Shown piece by piece: positions 34,060 through 44,162 of a DNA stretch of 50,809 bases; the stretch's first letter is position 1, and every line of letters begins with the position of its first letter. The position numbers and the translations under genes are program-made. The notes beneath the pieces are model-generated. The model was not told where the DNA came from, did no database searches, and saw nothing but the letters and a program-made list of their open reading frames with translations. The stretch comes from Gammaproteobacteria bacterium (GTDB lineage: Bacteria > Pseudomonadota > Gammaproteobacteria > Steroidobacterales > Steroidobacteraceae), in assembly GCA_025350055.1 (NCBI GenBank), contig JANXYK010000030.1, positions 1-50,809 on the forward strand, read 5' to 3'.

Positions 34060-35339
34060 GGGGTTCTGATCTCATCGATACCCGCCAGCTGCGTCGCCTG
34101 ACGCTGAGTGCGGTGGGGCTGGCAGTGCTGGCGGCGATCGCCGCGCTGCTCGTGTCGCTGCAGCCGAATTTGATCTGGCTGGCCGCTGGCTTTGCGCTGC
34201 TGGCGCTGGCGCCGCTGGGCATGCTGCTGATGCAGCTCGGTGCCGTGGGTCGCGCCGCCGAACGGCAGCTGCAGGCTGCGGCGCTGCAGCGGCAGGAAAA
34301 CGAGCGCAACCAGCAGGCGATCCTGCGCTTGCTCGATGAGATGGCGAACCTCGCCGACGGTGACCTCACCGTGCAGGCCACGGTCAACGAAGACATCACC
34401 GGCGCGATCGCCGACTCGGTCAACTACGCGGTCGAAGCGCTGCGCAAGCTGGTCACGACCATCAACCATTCAGCCATCCAGGTGGACGGTGCCGCGCGCC
34501 AGACGCAGACGCTGGCGGCGCAGCTGAGCAAGGCCAGCACCACGCAGACGCGGCAGATTTCCTCGGCCACCGAATCGATCGCCGCGATGGCGGCCTCCAC
34601 TGAAGAAGTGTCGGGCAACGCCGAGCGCGCCGCCGATGTGGCGCGCCACTCGGTCGATGTGGCGCACAAGGGCGGCGAGGCCGTACGGCGCACGATCGAT
34701 GGCATGAACGCGATTCGCGAGACGATCCAGGAGACCAGCAAGCGCATCAAGCGGCTGGGCGAGAGCTCGCAGGAGATCGGCAACATCGTCGAGCTGATCA
34801 GCGATATTGCCGAGCAGACCAACATCCTGGCGCTCAATGCCTCGATCCAGGCCTCGATGGCGGGTGAAGCCGGTCGCGGTTTCGCGGTGGTCGCCGATGA
34901 AGTGCAGCGCCTGGCCGAACGTGCCGCCACGGCCACCAAGCAGATCGATGTGCTGGTGCGCACGATCCAGAGCGATACCAATGAAGCCGTGGTGTCGATG
35001 GAACGCAGCACCACCGATGTGGTGGGTGGTGCGTTGCTGGCCGAGAATGCCGGCGCCGCACTGCAGGAGATCGAGCAGGTCTCCAACCAGATCGCGAGCC
35101 TGATCCAGAACATCTCCGGGAGCTCGCGTAGCCAGTCGGCCGCGGCGCAGAACATCGCGCGCAACACGCAGGTGCTGCGTGAGGTGAGTGCGCAGACCAC
35201 GGAAGTCACCAGCGCCACCTCGCAGGCCATCGTGAAGCTCGCAGATCTCTCGGCCGCGCTGCGCAAGTCGGTGTCCGGATTCCAGTTGCCGGCGGTGGCA
35301 GCCCCCGCGGCGCGAACGAAAGCCCCGAGCAGTAGCTGA
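34056..35339 (+). CDS. pilJ: Chemoreceptor PilJ without a periplasmic domain
   Basis: 427 residues, well short of the roughly 680 of Pseudomonas PilJ. Two membrane helices (about residues 16-32 and 37-58: [18 protein letters not shown] and [19 protein letters not shown]) are separated by only three or four residues, so the periplasmic PilJ sensor domains are missing. A coiled-coil/HAMP-like part follows ([18 protein letters not shown]), then the full methyl-accepting signalling hairpin with its tip ([37 protein letters not shown]). It should still form arrays with PilI and ChpA. Start ATG 34056 overlaps the pilI stop by 4 bases. Confidence 0.9.
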   Translation: MRGSDLIDTRQLRRLTLSAVGLAVLAAIAALLVSLQPNLIWLAAGFALLALAPLGMLLMQLGAVGRAAERQLQAAALQRQENERNQQAILRLLDEMANLADGDLTVQATVNEDITGAIADSVNYAVEALRKLVTTINHSAIQVDGAARQTQTLAAQLSKASTTQTRQISSATESIAAMAASTEEVSGNAERAADVARHSVDVAHKGGEAVRRTIDGMNAIRETIQETSKRIKRLGESSQEIGNIVELISDIAEQTNILALNASIQASMAGEAGRGFAVVADEVQRLAERAATATKQIDVLVRTIQSDTNEAVVSMERSTTDVVGGALLAENAGAALQEIEQVSNQIASLIQNISGSSRSQSAAAQNIARNTQVLREVSAQTTEVTSATSQAIVKLADLSAALRKSVSGFQLPAVAAPAARTKAPSSS

Positions 35340-35348
35340 CGCAGCACC

Positions 35349-38300
35349 ATGACTGAACTGGCAACTCAAACCCTGCAGGTAGCGGCGCGCGAAATCGGCG
35401 TGTCGCTGGCCGATGCGCGCACCGCGCTCGAGGCGCATGTCGAGCAGAGCGACAACCTCGCGCTGCTGGAGCGCTGTGCGTATGAGTTGCACCAGGTGCA
35501 GGGCGCGTTGCGGGTGCTGGAAATCTACGGCGCCGCACTGCTCGCCGAAGAAATGGAGCAGGTCGCCAGGTACCTGATCAGTTCGCACGGCGAGCGCAAG
35601 AACCAGACCGAATCGCTCGATGCGCTGATGCGCGCGATGGTGCAGCTGCCCGGCTACCTGGAGCGCGTGCTGGCCGGCGGCCGCGACATGGCGCTGGTGC
35701 TGCTCCCGCTGCTCAACGATCTGCGCGCGGTGCGTGGCAGCGCGCTGCTGTCCGAAGGCACGTTGCTGCTGCTGAATCTCAAATCCGATCGCCAGGCGCA
35801 ACCCACGTCGCCCGCGCCCGGCGAAGCGCCGCTCTCGCCCTCGCAGTGGGCCCGGCGCCTGCGCTCACGCTTCCAGGCGGGCCTGGTGGGCTGGATCCGC
35901 GGCGAGCGGCTCGAACAGAATCTCGAGATCCTGGCCACCGTGGCCACGCGTCTCGAGCAGGTGGCCACGCAGCAGTGCGTGTTCCAGCTGTGGTGGGTGA
36001 CCGGCGCGTTGCTCGAAGCGCTGCGCGAGAACGGCACCGAGAACAGCGTGTCGGTGAAGCGCCTGCTGGGCCTGGCTGATCGCGAGATCCGCCGGCTCCA
36101 TGAACTGGGCGAGGCGCGCTATGCGCAGAATCCGCCGGTCGAGCTGCTGAACAACCTGCTCTATTACATTGCGCGCTCAAACTCGGCCGGGCCGCGCGTG
36201 GCCGCGGTGCGTGCCTCCTTCCGCCTGGCAGAACTGTTGCCGGTCGATGAAGCGATCGAGCAGGAGCGCGAGAGCCTGTCGGCGCCTTCGGTCAAACTGA
36301 TGCACACCGTCGCGGCCGCGATCCGTGAGGATCTCACCCGCGTAAAAGACGTGCTCGATATCTTCGTGCGTCGTGGCGGTGGTCAGGCCGAAGAGCTCGC
36401 GCCGCAAATTGAGCTGCTGCGCAAGATCGGCGACACGCTCGGCGTGCTGGGCCTCGGCGAACTGCGCAGCAACGTGCAGGAGGCGAACACGCGCCTGGAA
36501 GGCGTAGTCGCCGGGCGCGAGAGCGCCGACGAGGCGACGCTGGTGCAGGTGGCCGCTACCTTGATCAAGGTGGAAGACCGGCTCGATGACCAGCTGGTCG
36601 GCCTGATCCTGCCCAAGAAGCCGCTGATCGAGGGCGCCAGCAACGAAGAGAGCGACCAGGATTTTGCACAGGTGCAGGCCGCGGTGCTGCGCGAGTGCGT
36701 GGTGAATCTCGCGCGCGTCAAGGAAAGCATCGCGCAGAATGTCAGCGGCACGCTCGATGCCAGCGGCTTCGACAGCTGGCCGGAGCTGATGCGCGGCATT
36801 CAGGCCAGCCTCCTGATGCTTGGCAAGTCGCGTGCGGTCGAGATCGTCAATGGCGTCAACGCGCAGCTCAAGCGCGTGATGCAGCCCGGTGGCATGCCGC
36901 TCTCCGGTGCTTATCTCGACCGGCTCGCCGATGCGATCGTCAGCCTCGAGTACTACATCGAGACGCTGCAGGCCGGACGCAGTGACCCGTGGTACATGCT
37001 CGACAATGCGCAGCTGTGCCTCGAGGTGCTCGAGCGCGAACCCGAACACGTGGTGCCGACCGTGGCGCCGATCAGTGCCGCGAACTACGCCCGTACCGTG
37101 CGCATCACGACCGCGGCCGTCGATCTGGATGGCACGGGTCGCATGGCGGCGCCGCCTATTCTGGAGCCCGTGCAGGCCAGTCCTGCAGCGATGGAGCCAG
37201 CCGATCCCGACCTGCTGCGCCTGTTTGCCGAAGAGGCACAGGAAGAGCTGGAGAAGATCCGCGCGCAATATCCCGTGTGGGACCAGAATCCGATGGAAGT
37301 GGATGCGCTCGCCAATGTGCGCCGCTCCTTCCACACGCTCAAGGGCAGCGGGCGCATGGTGGGAGCGCGCGAGCTGGCCGAATGCGCCTGGGCGGTGGAA
37401 AACCTGCTCAATCGCCTGATCGACGGCATACTGGTGCGTTCCGCCGATATCCTCGACACGCTGCGCAGCGCGGTGGCGCAGCTGCCCGCGCTGGTCGCCG
37501 ATCTTTCCAGCGAGTCACCGGCGCGCACCAGCGCCGCGAACATCGTGGCGCGTGCGCATGCGCTGGCGGCTGGTCGCGAGCAACCGCAGGCGCTGATGGA
37601 AACGGCCACACCGCTCGCCGGCATCGTGCCGGTCGCGGTGCCTGCCGCCGCAGCGCCTGCGCCGTATTCGGCCACCCTGAGACTGACACCCGATCAGGCG
37701 GCTGCGATCGTCGCGGCGGGCGTTCCGGGCAAGAACTCCGCAACCACTACCTTTGCGCCGCTCCCCGCCACGGCCGCGCCGACACCGGCAACCGATGTCA
37801 CGCTGCCCGGCATCTTTGAAGCCACGGCCGACGGCCAGCTGCGCGATATCTATGCGCGCGAGACCTCGAGTCATGTGGCCACCGTACGTCGTTGGCTGGT
37901 GCGCGAGCAGCCGCACCCGGCACCGCATGTGTTGATCGAAGAAGTCTATCGCGCCTGCCACACGCTGGCGGGCAGCTCGAAGATGGCCGAGGCGCGCCAT
38001 GGCATTCGCCTCGCCGAGCCGCTCAATCACTGGTTGCGCAAATCCTTCGATAGCGGCGTGGGCCTGGACGATTCCGACCTGGTGCTGCTGGCCGACTGCA
38101 TGACGGCCATGCAGACTGTGGCCGGCCATCTCGATGAGAGCACCGGCTATTTCATGGTGCACGACACCTTGCGCGCGCGCGTGGCGCGCGCCGAGCTGGA
38201 ACTCGACCGGCGCGTGATCGAAGCGAATGCGCAGAGTGAGCGCACCGGCGTGCATGCGCAGCCGCCGATCATCGAAGCGCTGATGCCGCCGCCGCCAGCG

Positions 38301-40877
38301 AACCCAAATCCGGCGCCGCTGACCATCGACTACGATCCAGAAGTGGCTGCAATCTTCTGCGAGGAAGCCAGTGAGCTGCTCGAGTCCTCGCAGTCGGCGC
38401 TGCAATCCTGGAATTCCTCGCCGGGCTCCACCGAATACTTGGCCGCGCTGAAGCGCTCGCTGCACACCTTCAAGGGTGGCGCACGCATGGCGGGCATCTC
38501 CGCGATGGGCGATCTGTCGCACGAACTCGAGAGCCTAATCATCCAGATCTCGCTCGGCACCGCCAGCGGCGATGAGCGCGCCCGCGGCATCGCGCAGGAA
38601 GCTGTCGATGAGCTGGCGCGCATGCGCGAGCAGGTGTCGGCCGGGCGGCCGGTACCGCAGTCGGCAGCGCTGATCGCCAACATCCAGGCCGTGGCGCGTG
38701 GCGCTGAGCCCGTGGCCGCAGCGCCGGCGCCGCAAGTCGCGCCACTGCCAGTCGCCGTTGCGCCAGCGGCTGCGATGCCGGCTGCGCCCATGCCTGTTGC
38801 GGCCGCGCCTGTGGAGACGGACGATTTCGATATCGTCAGGGAATTCGTGCCCACGCCGCCCGCAATGGACGCGGGACCCGTGCCCGCGCCGCCACTCGAG
38901 CCTGTTGCAGCCTCGGCCGCACCGGCAGTCGTGCCTGCGCCGGAGCCCGCAATTGCCGCTGCGCCTGCCGCCTCAGCGTTTGCGATGCCGGCGCCCGCAC
39001 CGGTGCCGCCGGGCCGCGAGCCCGTGGCGAGCCCCGAGCGCGGCGAGATGGCGCGTGTCAGCGCCGACCTGCTCGATCAGCTGCTCAACAATGCCGGCGA
39101 AGTCAGCATCTCGCGCGCGCGCCTGGAGCAACAGCTGGGCTCAGTGGAATTCAACCTGGGCGAGCTCTCGCGCACCGTTACGCGACTCAAGGAACAGCTG
39201 CGCAAGCTCGAGATCGAGACCGAAGCGCAGATATTGCATCGGCACGACCAGGAGCCGCGCAGCCGCCAGGATTTCGATCCGCTGGAACTCGATCGCTACT
39301 CTTCGATCCAGCAGTTCTCGCGCGCGCTGGCCGAGTCGGCCAGCGACGTGGCGAGCCTCCAGCAACTGCTCGAGAGCCTGGTGGCCGAAGCGCAGAACCA
39401 GCTGCAGCAACAGTCGCGCACCGTCACCGAATTGCAGAACGGCCTGATGCGCACGCGCATGGTCGCGCTGCAACGGCATGTGCAGCGGCTCGCGCGCATC
39501 GTGCGCCAGGCGGCCAGCGACAGCGGCAATCAGGCCGAACTTATCGTCGAGGGTGCCGCCGGCGAACTCGATCGCCAGGTGCTCGAGCGCATGCTGCCGC
39601 CCTTCGAACATCTGCTGCGCAATGCCGTGGTGCATGGCATCGAGACTCCCGAGGAGCGGCGCAACAGCGGCAAGTCGCCCACTGGTCACATTCATCTGCA
39701 CCTGCAGCGCGAAGGCGCCGAGGTCATCGTCGAGATCCGCGATGATGGCAAGGGCATGGACCTGGCGGCGATCCGCGCCAAGGGCCTGGCGATGGGCCTG
39801 ATCCACGCCGACCAGACGCTTTCGGATGAAGACGTGATGCAGCTGGTGCTGGAGCCTGGCTTCTCCACGGCCTCGGCGCTCACGCAGCAGGCCGGGCGCG
39901 GCGTGGGCATGGACGTGGTCGCCACCGAGATCAAGAAACTCGGCGGCGCGCTGCACATGGAGAGCAAGGCCGGCGAGGGCACGCGCTTCACGATCCGCCT
40001 GCCATTGACGCTGGCCGTGAGCCACGCGCTGGTGGTGCGCACCGGCGATGAATACTACGCACTGCCCCTGCCGACCATCGAAGGCGTGGTGCGACTGCCG
40101 CGCGATGAAGTGGCCGCGCACCTGCGCAGCGAGAGCGCCACCTTCACTTACGGCGCGCACAAATACCGGCTGCAGCCACTGGCGAGCTACATCGGCATGG
40201 AAGCCTCACCGCTCCCCGAGACCGATGCCGCGATACCCGTGGTGCTGGTGCGCGCCGGCGAGCATTCTACGGGCCTGGTGGCCGATGAGCTGATCGGCAG
40301 TCGCGAGATCGTGGTGAAATCCGCCGGACCGCAGATCTCATCGATCCGCGGCATCTCGGGTGCGACCATCCTCAGCGACGGGCGCGTGGTGATCATCCTC
40401 GACATCGTGGCGCTGGTGCGCGCCGAGTGGCGCGGCCGCGCGGCACCGGTGGTGATGCGCGAGCGCGAAGACCGGCGCACCTTCGCACTGGTGGTCGATG
40501 ATTCGATCACGGTGCGGCGCGTGACGCAGCGGCTGCTCGAGCGCAACGGCATGCGCGTGCTGACCGCGCGCGATGGCGCGGAGGCGATCGAGCTGCTGGC
40601 CGAACATATACCCGACATCATCCTGCTCGACATCGAGATGCCGCGCATGGATGGCTATGAAGTCGCGGCCCACGTGCGCGCCGATCCGCGCCTCAGCGAG
40701 CTGCCGATCATCATGATCACCTCGCGAGTCGGCGAGAAGCATCGTGCACGTGCGATCGAGCTGGGTGTCGACGACTATCTTGGCAAACCCTATCAGGAAA
40801 GCCAGCTGATCGATGCGATCACGCCGCTGGTGGCACGGCGCCGCGCGGCACTGCCGGCCGCCGGTTCGGTGCGATGA
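35349..40877 (+). CDS. chpA: Hybrid chemotaxis histidine kinase ChpA, three Hpt sites
   Basis: 1842 residues. The N-terminal 500 or so match the FimL-like front of ChpA (ELHQVQGALRVLEIYGAALLAEEME). Three Hpt-type sites follow: His662 (SFHTLKGSGRM), His871 (CHTLAGSSKM) and His1039 (LHTFKGGARM). After an Ala/Pro linker (about 1115-1225) come the dimerisation helices, the CheA-type ATPase (HLLRNAVVHGIE, DDGKGMD, GRGVGMDVV), a CheW-like domain and a C-terminal receiver with Asp1761 (LLDIEMPRMDG). Pseudomonas ChpA is longer (about 2470) with more Hpt-like domains. It phosphorylates PilG and PilH to steer twitching. Confidence 0.95.
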   Translation: MTELATQTLQVAAREIGVSLADARTALEAHVEQSDNLALLERCAYELHQVQGALRVLEIYGAALLAEEMEQVARYLISSHGERKNQTESLDALMRAMVQLPGYLERVLAGGRDMALVLLPLLNDLRAVRGSALLSEGTLLLLNLKSDRQAQPTSPAPGEAPLSPSQWARRLRSRFQAGLVGWIRGERLEQNLEILATVATRLEQVATQQCVFQLWWVTGALLEALRENGTENSVSVKRLLGLADREIRRLHELGEARYAQNPPVELLNNLLYYIARSNSAGPRVAAVRASFRLAELLPVDEAIEQERESLSAPSVKLMHTVAAAIREDLTRVKDVLDIFVRRGGGQAEELAPQIELLRKIGDTLGVLGLGELRSNVQEANTRLEGVVAGRESADEATLVQVAATLIKVEDRLDDQLVGLILPKKPLIEGASNEESDQDFAQVQAAVLRECVVNLARVKESIAQNVSGTLDASGFDSWPELMRGIQASLLMLGKSRAVEIVNGVNAQLKRVMQPGGMPLSGAYLDRLADAIVSLEYYIETLQAGRSDPWYMLDNAQLCLEVLEREPEHVVPTVAPISAANYARTVRITTAAVDLDGTGRMAAPPILEPVQASPAAMEPADPDLLRLFAEEAQEELEKIRAQYPVWDQNPMEVDALANVRRSFHTLKGSGRMVGARELAECAWAVENLLNRLIDGILVRSADILDTLRSAVAQLPALVADLSSESPARTSAANIVARAHALAAGREQPQALMETATPLAGIVPVAVPAAAAPAPYSATLRLTPDQAAAIVAAGVPGKNSATTTFAPLPATAAPTPATDVTLPGIFEATADGQLRDIYARETSSHVATVRRWLVREQPHPAPHVLIEEVYRACHTLAGSSKMAEARHGIRLAEPLNHWLRKSFDSGVGLDDSDLVLLADCMTAMQTVAGHLDESTGYFMVHDTLRARVARAELELDRRVIEANAQSERTGVHAQPPIIEALMPPPPANPNPAPLTIDYDPEVAAIFCEEASELLESSQSALQSWNSSPGSTEYLAALKRSLHTFKGGARMAGISAMGDLSHELESLIIQISLGTASGDERARGIAQEAVDELARMREQVSAGRPVPQSAALIANIQAVARGAEPVAAAPAPQVAPLPVAVAPAAAMPAAPMPVAAAPVETDDFDIVREFVPTPPAMDAGPVPAPPLEPVAASAAPAVVPAPEPAIAAAPAASAFAMPAPAPVPPGREPVASPERGEMARVSADLLDQLLNNAGEVSISRARLEQQLGSVEFNLGELSRTVTRLKEQLRKLEIETEAQILHRHDQEPRSRQDFDPLELDRYSSIQQFSRALAESASDVASLQQLLESLVAEAQNQLQQQSRTVTELQNGLMRTRMVALQRHVQRLARIVRQAASDSGNQAELIVEGAAGELDRQVLERMLPPFEHLLRNAVVHGIETPEERRNSGKSPTGHIHLHLQREGAEVIVEIRDDGKGMDLAAIRAKGLAMGLIHADQTLSDEDVMQLVLEPGFSTASALTQQAGRGVGMDVVATEIKKLGGALHMESKAGEGTRFTIRLPLTLAVSHALVVRTGDEYYALPLPTIEGVVRLPRDEVAAHLRSESATFTYGAHKYRLQPLASYIGMEASPLPETDAAIPVVLVRAGEHSTGLVADELIGSREIVVKSAGPQISSIRGISGATILSDGRVVIILDIVALVRAEWRGRAAPVVMREREDRRTFALVVDDSITVRRVTQRLLERNGMRVLTARDGAEAIELLAEHIPDIILLDIEMPRMDGYEVAAHVRADPRLSELPIIMITSRVGEKHRARAIELGVDDYLGKPYQESQLIDAITPLVARRRAALPAAGSVR

Positions 40878-41350
40878 ACGAGGGATCGAATGAAATCTAC
40901 AGCCTGCTGATTCCGCTCAGCGGCGGGCGCCTGCTGGTACCGCGCGCCTGCGTGGCCGAGATCGCGGGCTACCAGACCCCGGCTTCGATGCCTGGCGCGC
41001 CGCCCTGGTACCTGGGGCTGGTGCTGTGGAATTCACGCCAGGTGCCGCTGGTGTCCTTCGAAGGGTTGTGCGCGGATGCGATACCCGAAGTGAGCACGCG
41101 CTCGCGCATCGTGCTGTTTCATGCGCTGGGCGAGCGGCTCGATGGCGGTGTGTTCGGCATCGTCGCACAGGGTTTTCCGCAGCTGGTGCGGGTGGGTGCC
41201 GATGTGATCCGCCCCGATTCAGGTTACGCGGTGCCGGAAGGGCATCCGGTGCTGTGCCGCGTGCGCATGATGAACGAGACGCCGCGCATTCCGGATCTCG
41301 CGCGCCTCGAGAGCCAGATCGCCGAGGAGACCTCGGTCACGCCGGGCTGA
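40874..41350 (+). CDS. chpC: CheW-like protein ChpC
   Basis: 158 residues, a CheW domain protein (IYSLLIPLSGGRLLVPRACVAEIAGY, WYLGLVLWNSRQVPLVSFEGLCG-like). It starts within the chpA stop (ATGA overlap) and is probably an additional adaptor for the Chp array, matching ChpC of Pseudomonas by position. The methylesterase gene chpB that precedes chpC in Pseudomonas is missing. Confidence 0.87.
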   Translation: MNEGSNEIYSLLIPLSGGRLLVPRACVAEIAGYQTPASMPGAPPWYLGLVLWNSRQVPLVSFEGLCADAIPEVSTRSRIVLFHALGERLDGGVFGIVAQGFPQLVRVGADVIRPDSGYAVPEGHPVLCRVRMMNETPRIPDLARLESQIAEETSVTPG

Positions 41351-41357
41351 TCCTCGC

Positions 41358-42107
41358 TCAGCTCGCCAGATCTCCCGCCAGAGCCTGCAGCGCGGCCAGT
41401 GCCGCGAGCGGCGCCGTCTCGGTGCGCAGGGTGCGCGGGCCCAGCCGGCAGGCGCGAAAGCCGGCGCGCTGCGCCAGCAATTGTTCACGGCCACTCAGGC
41501 CGCCTTCCGGGCCCACCAGCAAAGTCACATGCTTCAATGTCACGCGCGCCAGCGCGCTGAGCGCCTCGCTGGCTTCGGGCACCAGCATCAACCGCAGGCT
41601 GGCCTCGCCGCTGCCGACGTTGTTGCAGGCGACATCGAGCTCGGCGATCTCCTTCACCTGCGGCGGACGATTGCGACCGCACTGTTCGCAGGCCCCATAG
41701 GCCACGGCCTGCCAGCGCTCGCGCCGTCGCGCCAGCGCATGCGCCGCGAGCCGCACCACGCTGAATTCGCAGGACAGCGGCACGATCGAGGCGACCCCGA
41801 GTTCCGTGGCTTTCTGGATGATCAGATCCATGCGCTCGCCGCGTGCGATGCCCTGCAGCAGCGTCACCCGGAGCGGTGATTCGCGCTCCACGCTGTTGAA
41901 CTCGCCGACGCGCACCCGCGCCTGGCCCTTCTCGGCGGCCAGCAGTTCGGCGGCATACTCGCCACCCTGTCCGTTGAAGAGCGTGAGCGCGGCGCCAGCG
42001 CGCAGCCGCAACACCCGCAGCAGATGCGCGGATGAAGTCGGCGGCAGCAGCAGTTCGCTGTTGCTGCCCAGTGGCATGTCCACATGAATGCGCGTGTTGC
42101 GCGGCAT
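41358..42107 (-). CDS. rsmE: 16S rRNA (uracil(1498)-N(3))-methyltransferase
   Basis: 249 residues. The SPOUT-fold signature is clear: LLQGIARGERMDLIIQKATELG, LLVGPEGGLSGRE and LGPRTLRTETA. It methylates U1498 in 16S rRNA with SAM. Convergent with chpC (7-base gap), downstream of bioA, as in Pseudomonas. Confidence 0.96.
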   Translation of the reverse strand: MPRNTRIHVDMPLGSNSELLLPPTSSAHLLRVLRLRAGAALTLFNGQGGEYAAELLAAEKGQARVRVGEFNSVERESPLRVTLLQGIARGERMDLIIQKATELGVASIVPLSCEFSVVRLAAHALARRRERWQAVAYGACEQCGRNRPPQVKEIAELDVACNNVGSGEASLRLMLVPEASEALSALARVTLKHVTLLVGPEGGLSGREQLLAQRAGFRACRLGPRTLRTETAPLAALAALQALAGDLAS

Positions 42108-42177
42108 CGGCCCTTACCTCAAGGGCGACTGTATGTCGGGCGCGCTCGCGCAGCAAGCTCGAGGGCCAAGGCCAAGC

Positions 42178-43560
42178 TCAGGGCGCGCTGATGATCTCCA
42201 CGCACTCGGCAGCGACCTCGATCATCAGGTCGCATTCGGCATCGCTCAATACATAGGGCGGCATGCAGTAGATCACGCCACCGAGCGGCCGCAGCAGCAC
42301 GCCGCGTTGCAGGGCGTGGCGATGGGCGCGCAGGCCGCGCCGCTCTTCCCACGGCCAGGGCGTGCGCGAGGCCTTCTCGCGCACGGTCTCAATCGCGAGG
42401 ATCATGCCGCACTGGCGCAGCTCGGCCACATGCTGGTGATCGGCCAGCGGCGCGCTGCGCGCGGCCATGCGCGCGGCCAGCACGCGATTGCGCTCCAGCA
42501 CCGGCTCGCGCCCGAAGATATCGAGCGTGGCCAGCGCCGCGGCGCAGGCCAGCGGATTGCCGGTGTAGCTGTGCGAATGCAGGAAGGCGCGCAGCGAGCG
42601 GTATTCGTCGTAGAAAGCCGCATAGACCTGCTCGCCCGTGAGCACTACCGAGAGCGGCAGGTAGCCGCCGGTGAGTCCCTTCGAAAGGCACAGGAAATCC
42701 GGCGTGATGGCGGCCTGTTCGCAGGCGAACAGTGTGCCGGTGCGCCCGAAGCCCACGGCGATCTCGTCGGCGATCAGGTGCACCTGGTGACGATCGCAGG
42801 CTGCGCGCAGCAGTGTGAGATAGTGCGGGTCGTACATGCGCATGCCGCCGGCGCATTGCACCAGCGGCTCCACGATCACCGCAGCAAGTTCGTGCGCATG
42901 CTGCGCCAGTGCCGCCTCCATCAAGGCGAATTGCCGCTGCGCATGCTCGGCCGGGCTGCTGCCGGCGGCGCGCTCATAGGCGTCGGGCGAGGGCACAGTC
43001 AGCACGCGCAGCAGCAGCGGATCGTAGACCTGGCGATACAGCGGCACATCGCCCACGCTCAGCGCGCCCAGGGTCTCGCCGTGATAGGCGTTACTCAGCG
43101 TCAGGAAGCGTTGCTTGCCAGGCTGGCCGCAGTTCTGCCAGTAGTGGAAGCTCATCTTCAGCGCCACTTCGATCGCGGCGGAACCGTTGTCGGCGTAGAA
43201 GCAGCGGGTCAGACCGGGCGGCGCCAGCGCGCACAGGCGCTCGGCGAGCAGCACGGCCGGCTCATGCGTGAAGCCGGCCAGCATCACATGCTCGAGTTGC
43301 CGGGCCTGCGCGGCCACCGCGGCGCTGATGTGCGGGTTGGCGTGGCCGAAGAGGTTGGTCCACCAGGAGCTGATCGCGTCGAGGTAACGCTTGCCGTCAT
43401 GGTCCTCGAGCCAGGCACCGGCGCCGCGGCGTATCGCGATCGGCGGCAGCGACTCGTGGTCCTTCATCTGCGTGCAGGGATGCCACACATGTCGCAGATC
43501 GCGCGTCGCCCATGTGGCATTGTCGTCGGCGGTCGATGGTTTGCCTGGCTGTTGTGTCAC
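42178..43560 (-). CDS. bioA: Adenosylmethionine-8-amino-7-oxononanoate aminotransferase
   Basis: 460 residues, a class III PLP aminotransferase making 7,8-diaminopelargonate for biotin. The BioA opening HVWHPCTQMKDHE, SSWWTNLFGH, the cofactor Asp in LIADEIAVGFGRTG and the PLP Lys in LSKGLTGGYLPLS are present. The start appears to be a GTG at 43560; no ATG fits better. Divergent from ampD with only 17 bases between start codons. Confidence 0.96.
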   Translation of the reverse strand: MTQQPGKPSTADDNATWATRDLRHVWHPCTQMKDHESLPPIAIRRGAGAWLEDHDGKRYLDAISSWWTNLFGHANPHISAAVAAQARQLEHVMLAGFTHEPAVLLAERLCALAPPGLTRCFYADNGSAAIEVALKMSFHYWQNCGQPGKQRFLTLSNAYHGETLGALSVGDVPLYRQVYDPLLLRVLTVPSPDAYERAAGSSPAEHAQRQFALMEAALAQHAHELAAVIVEPLVQCAGGMRMYDPHYLTLLRAACDRHQVHLIADEIAVGFGRTGTLFACEQAAITPDFLCLSKGLTGGYLPLSVVLTGEQVYAAFYDEYRSLRAFLHSHSYTGNPLACAAALATLDIFGREPVLERNRVLAARMAARSAPLADHQHVAELRQCGMILAIETVREKASRTPWPWEERRGLRAHRHALQRGVLLRPLGGVIYCMPPYVLSDAECDLMIEVAAECVEIISAP

Positions 43561-43577
43561 GGGAGCATTTTGGCATT

Positions 43578-44162
43578 ATGGCGCCGGTGTTGCAGTCTAC
43601 CTTCAGCGTACACGCCGCCACCGGGCTACTGATCGGTGCGCGGCAGGTGCTCTCGCCCCATTGGGACGAGCGCCCGGGCGGTGTCGTGCCGGAGCTGATC
43701 GTGGTGCACGGCATCAGCCTGCCGCCGGGGGAATACGGCGGCCCGTGGATCGAGCGGCTGTTCTGCGCCAATCTGCCGGCAGGCGCGCATCCCTATTTTG
43801 CCGAGGTGGCGGCGCTGCGTGTGTCCTCGCACCTGCTGGTGCGGCGTGGCGGCCAGGTGCTGCAGTTCGTGCCCTTCACGCAGCGCGCCTGGCATGCGGG
43901 CGCCTCGAGCTGGCGAGAGCGCAGCAACTGCAACGACTATTCCATCGGCATCGAACTCGAGGGCATGGATGACACGCCCTACGAGCCGGCGCAGTACCAG
44001 GTACTGGCGCAACTCATCAGCGCGTTGTGCGCGGCCTATTCTGGCTTGTCGAGTGAACTCGTGGTTGGTCACAGCGACATTGCGCCGGGCCGCAAAAGCG
44101 ATCCGGGCGAGGCATTCGACTGGGGACGATTGCGCGGGCTGCTGGCCGTCAGTCAGCGCTAG
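43578..44162 (+). CDS. ampD: 1,6-anhydro-N-acetylmuramyl-L-alanine amidase AmpD
   Basis: 194 residues from MAPVLQST. A zinc amidase that frees the peptide from anhydro-muropeptides in the cytoplasm during cell-wall recycling. Zinc ligands and catalytic residues are in LIVVHGISLPPG and VVGHSDIAPGRKSDPG, with SYGIELEG-like YSIGIELEG. It acts on the products of lytic transglycosylases such as MltD encoded at 11.9 kb. Its 3' end overlaps the adenosyltransferase gene tail to tail by 14 bases. Confidence 0.95.
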   Translation: MAPVLQSTFSVHAATGLLIGARQVLSPHWDERPGGVVPELIVVHGISLPPGEYGGPWIERLFCANLPAGAHPYFAEVAALRVSSHLLVRRGGQVLQFVPFTQRAWHAGASSWRERSNCNDYSIGIELEGMDDTPYEPAQYQVLAQLISALCAAYSGLSSELVVGHSDIAPGRKSDPGEAFDWGRLRGLLAVSQR

